From NCBI RefSeq assembly GCF_003063265.1, contig NZ_NERU01000009.1, positions 98,831 to 162,830 on the forward strand: a stretch of DNA of 64,000 nt. Reading direction: 5' to 3'. A program made the translations under genes and the position numbers. Shown one piece after another: positions 62,249-64,000 of the stretch. The notes beneath the pieces are model-generated. The model made no database searches. It saw only the letters and a list, made by a program, of their open reading frames with translations, and was not told the DNA's origin. Origin of the DNA: Limnohabitans sp. WS1 (GTDB lineage: Bacteria > Pseudomonadota > Gammaproteobacteria > Burkholderiales > Burkholderiaceae_C). Numbering within the stretch: position 1 is the first letter of the stretch; each line of letters opens with the position of its first letter.

Positions 62249-64000
62249 TGCGCCCGTGAAGGCGCGTACACAGCATGGTGAGAGTCCATGTCGGGGTAAG
62301 CCAAGGCCCCGTAGTCGAAGGTAACTGCGTCGCTGCGAGGCGGGGTGGGGAGCAACCGGAGGCGAACTGGCGGTGCGCAGTAAAGCGAACTCGATTCGGC
62401 AGGGAGTGGCGGCGAGCTGGCTGGGAGAAGGCGAAGCCTGAAACACATCGCATGCGTTGTTTTGGTGGATAAAACGACATGCGGGCCACCCATGTGGTTG
62501 GAGGCGCAACGTCAGGAAGTGTGCGTGAGATAAGCGGGGAGAGCTGTGGCCCGAGGTGACGGGCTGCAGCAGTCAGAGCCATCGTAGTAGCGATGGGCTG
62601 CCAGAGCAGATATGGCCAAACTGCACCGGAAACGGTGTGGGCAAACGAGAGTTTGCGATAACCGGGGTACGCCCCTTGAGCCTAAACCGAGCAGACGGCA
62701 GCCTGAGAAATGCGGAGTAGGAAAGCCGCACGAGCCAAGGGTGGCAGGAAAGTGGATACGAAAAGGACAGAGATGAACGAGAGCGAAAGCGAAACGGCGG
62801 CAGTGCCCTTTGTGGCTAAACAAGCCGAGTCAGGCCCTGCCCAATGGGCGTGGGTGGACCGTGAAGTCTGGACGGATCGTATGTTGGCGGCGCTGGGCAA
62901 CGGCGTCAAAGGAAACAAGTGGTTCAGTTTGATCGACAAGGTTTACCGGCTGAGCACCTTGCAAGCGGCTTGGCAACAAGTCCAAGCGAACAAAGGGTCA
63001 GCGGGGATAGACTGGCAAAGCATAGAAGGATTTGCGGCGCATGAAGCGCAGTACCTGAGCGAGTTGTCTAGGCAACTGGAGCAAGGAGAGTACAGGCCCC
63101 AGGCGGTGCGGAGGGTAGAGATACCCAAAGCGGGCGGTAAAACGCGGCCTCTGGGCATCCCGACGGTCAAGGACAGGATCGTGCAGACGGCGGTCAAGCG
63201 GGTGATAGAGCCGATCTTTGAGCAAGAGTTTGAGGACACGAGCTATGGGTTTCGACCCGGCAGGGGCTGCAAAGACGCGCTGCGGCAAGTCGATGCACTT
63301 TTGAAGGAAGGCTACACCCATGTGGTGGATGCTGACTTGCAGGGGTACTTCGACAGCATCCCGCACGAGGGCTTGATGGACAGGATCGCAGCGCACATCA
63401 GCGATGGAAGGCTGCTGGCCTTGCTCAAGGGCTGGTTACAGCAAGACATCGTGCAAGAGATGCGCAGATGGACGCCGACGGCGGGCACCCCGCAAGGGGC
63501 GGTCATCAGTCCGTTGCTGGCCAATGTTTACCTGCATCCACTGGATGTGAAGATGAAGGCGCAGGGCTACCGAATGGTGCGCTACGCGGACGACTTCGTG
63601 ATCCTGTGCGAGACGGCGTCACAAGCGCAAGAGGCACTGGAGCAGGTCAGGCAGTGGGTGGCGCAAAACGATCTGAGCTTGCACCCGGACAAGACCCATG
63701 TGGGGGACTGCACGCAAAGGGGACAGGGCTTTGAGTTCCTGGGCTACCGATTTGAGGCGGGTAGGCGCTGGGTGCGGGACAAGAGCCTAAAGGGGCTGAA
63801 GGACAAGGTGCGAGAAAAGACCAAGCGCACGAGAGGCGAGAGTCTGCGCGTTGTCATTAAAGAGCTTGGCCCCATGCTCAAGGGATGGTTTGGCTACTTC
63901 AAGCACGCCTATAAAAGCACATTCCCCAGCATAGACGGATTCATCCGCAGGAGGTTGAGGGCGATGCTGCGCAAGCAGCAAAAGAGCCCGGGGATGGGGA
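62249..64000 (+). mobile_element. Group II intron, 5' part (continues past the window)
   Basis: The intron begins GTGCGCCCGTG at 62249, a standard group II 5' end (GTGYG). It is followed by about 520 bp of structured, non-coding sequence with many short dyads (for example GGCGCG, CATGGTGAGAGTCCATG at 62274-62290, GTGTG/CACAC regions) corresponding to domains I-III, and then the reverse-transcriptase gene in domain IV. Domains V and VI and the 3' exon junction are beyond the window. The 5' exon is the partial fifth unit of the palindrome array, ending GCTCCTA. The structural class was not determined. Confidence 0.85.
62773..64000 (+). CDS. Group II intron reverse transcriptase/maturase (3' end missing)
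   Basis: Open from the ATG at 62773 (AGGACAGAG upstream) to the window edge, 409 codons without a stop. The RT blocks are ordered and intact: RRVEIPKAGGKTRPLGIPTV, YGFRPGRGCKDAL, VVDADLQGYFDSIPH, GTPQGAVISPLLANVYLH, and the catalytic YADD at 63583-63594 (RYADDFVILC). A maturase/X-domain start follows (ELGPMLKGWFGYFKHAYK). It would splice the intron RNA and copy it at a new site. No frameshift was seen, so the element may be active. Presence of an endonuclease domain cannot be judged. Confidence 0.93.
   Translation, partial: MNESESETAAVPFVAKQAESGPAQWAWVDREVWTDRMLAALGNGVKGNKWFSLIDKVYRLSTLQAAWQQVQANKGSAGIDWQSIEGFAAHEAQYLSELSRQLEQGEYRPQAVRRVEIPKAGGKTRPLGIPTVKDRIVQTAVKRVIEPIFEQEFEDTSYGFRPGRGCKDALRQVDALLKEGYTHVVDADLQGYFDSIPHEGLMDRIAAHISDGRLLALLKGWLQQDIVQEMRRWTPTAGTPQGAVISPLLANVYLHPLDVKMKAQGYRMVRYADDFVILCETASQAQEALEQVRQWVAQNDLSLHPDKTHVGDCTQRGQGFEFLGYRFEAGRRWVRDKSLKGLKDKVREKTKRTRGESLRVVIKELGPMLKGWFGYFKHAYKSTFPSIDGFIRRRLRAMLRKQQKSPGMG

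Overview
The window is GC-rich chromosomal DNA from a betaproteobacterium. The gene content (Rieske VanA oxygenase, the LigABCIJK protocatechuate 4,5-cleavage set, a TRAP carboxylate importer, a Flp/Tad pilus locus, CcmH/CcmI) and the codon use fit Burkholderiales, most likely a Comamonadaceae-type freshwater or soil bacterium. The taxonomic placement is inferred from gene content, not from a database match.

Layout. 1-3300: the end of a cytochrome c maturation operon (ccmH 3' end, ccmI), then a small metal-binding HMA protein and a DUF4395 membrane protein, divergent from a Crp/Fnr regulator across an FNR-like operator. 3400-6400: hemE, a chromate transporter (chrA) and a small hypothetical gene, all on the minus strand. 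6500-13300: a GntR/FCD regulator, a complete branched-chain-amino-acid-type ABC importer, a VanA-like Rieske oxygenase and a stand-alone 2Fe-2S ferredoxin. 13500-19300: a four-gene surface-polysaccharide cluster headed by a glycosyltransferase/sugar-phosphate-transferase fusion. 19300-21200: an AEC transporter and a HepT/MntA toxin-antitoxin pair. 21300-29700: a LysR regulator divergent from a lig operon (ligJ, ligK, ligI, ligA, ligB, ligC, MFS). A palindromic repeat sits upstream of ligJ, in each junction from ligJ to ligC, and after the MFS gene; the ligK-ligI junction holds seven tandem 85-bp copies. 29800-37700: an M20 deacylase/MFS/PLP-lyase operon, an orphan XRE regulator, a secreted alpha/beta hydrolase, aroE, a frameshifted KilA-N gene and a ferredoxin. 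37700-45300: a hydroxyisobutyrate-dehydrogenase-like gene, a TetR regulator, a TRAP importer, a second shikimate/quinate-type dehydrogenase, and the two halves of a QuiC-type 3-dehydroshikimate dehydratase as separate genes in reversed order. 45300-48700: a hybrid histidine kinase and a periplasmic binding protein. 49100-59200: a Flp/Tad pilus locus. 59400-61800: a Crp-like regulator with an added PAS domain and an aldo/keto reductase. 61844-64000: a tandem array of REP-like palindromes cut by the 5' end of a group II intron whose reverse transcriptase runs off the window.

How it works together. Three blocks converge on protocatechuate. The VanA-type oxygenase would make it by demethylating vanillate-like methoxyaromatics. 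The TRAP/dehydrogenase/dehydratase block would make it from imported quinate or shikimate through 3-dehydroshikimate. The lig operon would then open the ring and take it to pyruvate and oxaloacetate. These substrate assignments are inference from gene families and neighbourhood. The other notable layer is the repeat system: two families of GTAG-headed palindromes are scattered through operon junctions, expanded into tandem arrays in two places, and used as the insertion site of a group II intron.
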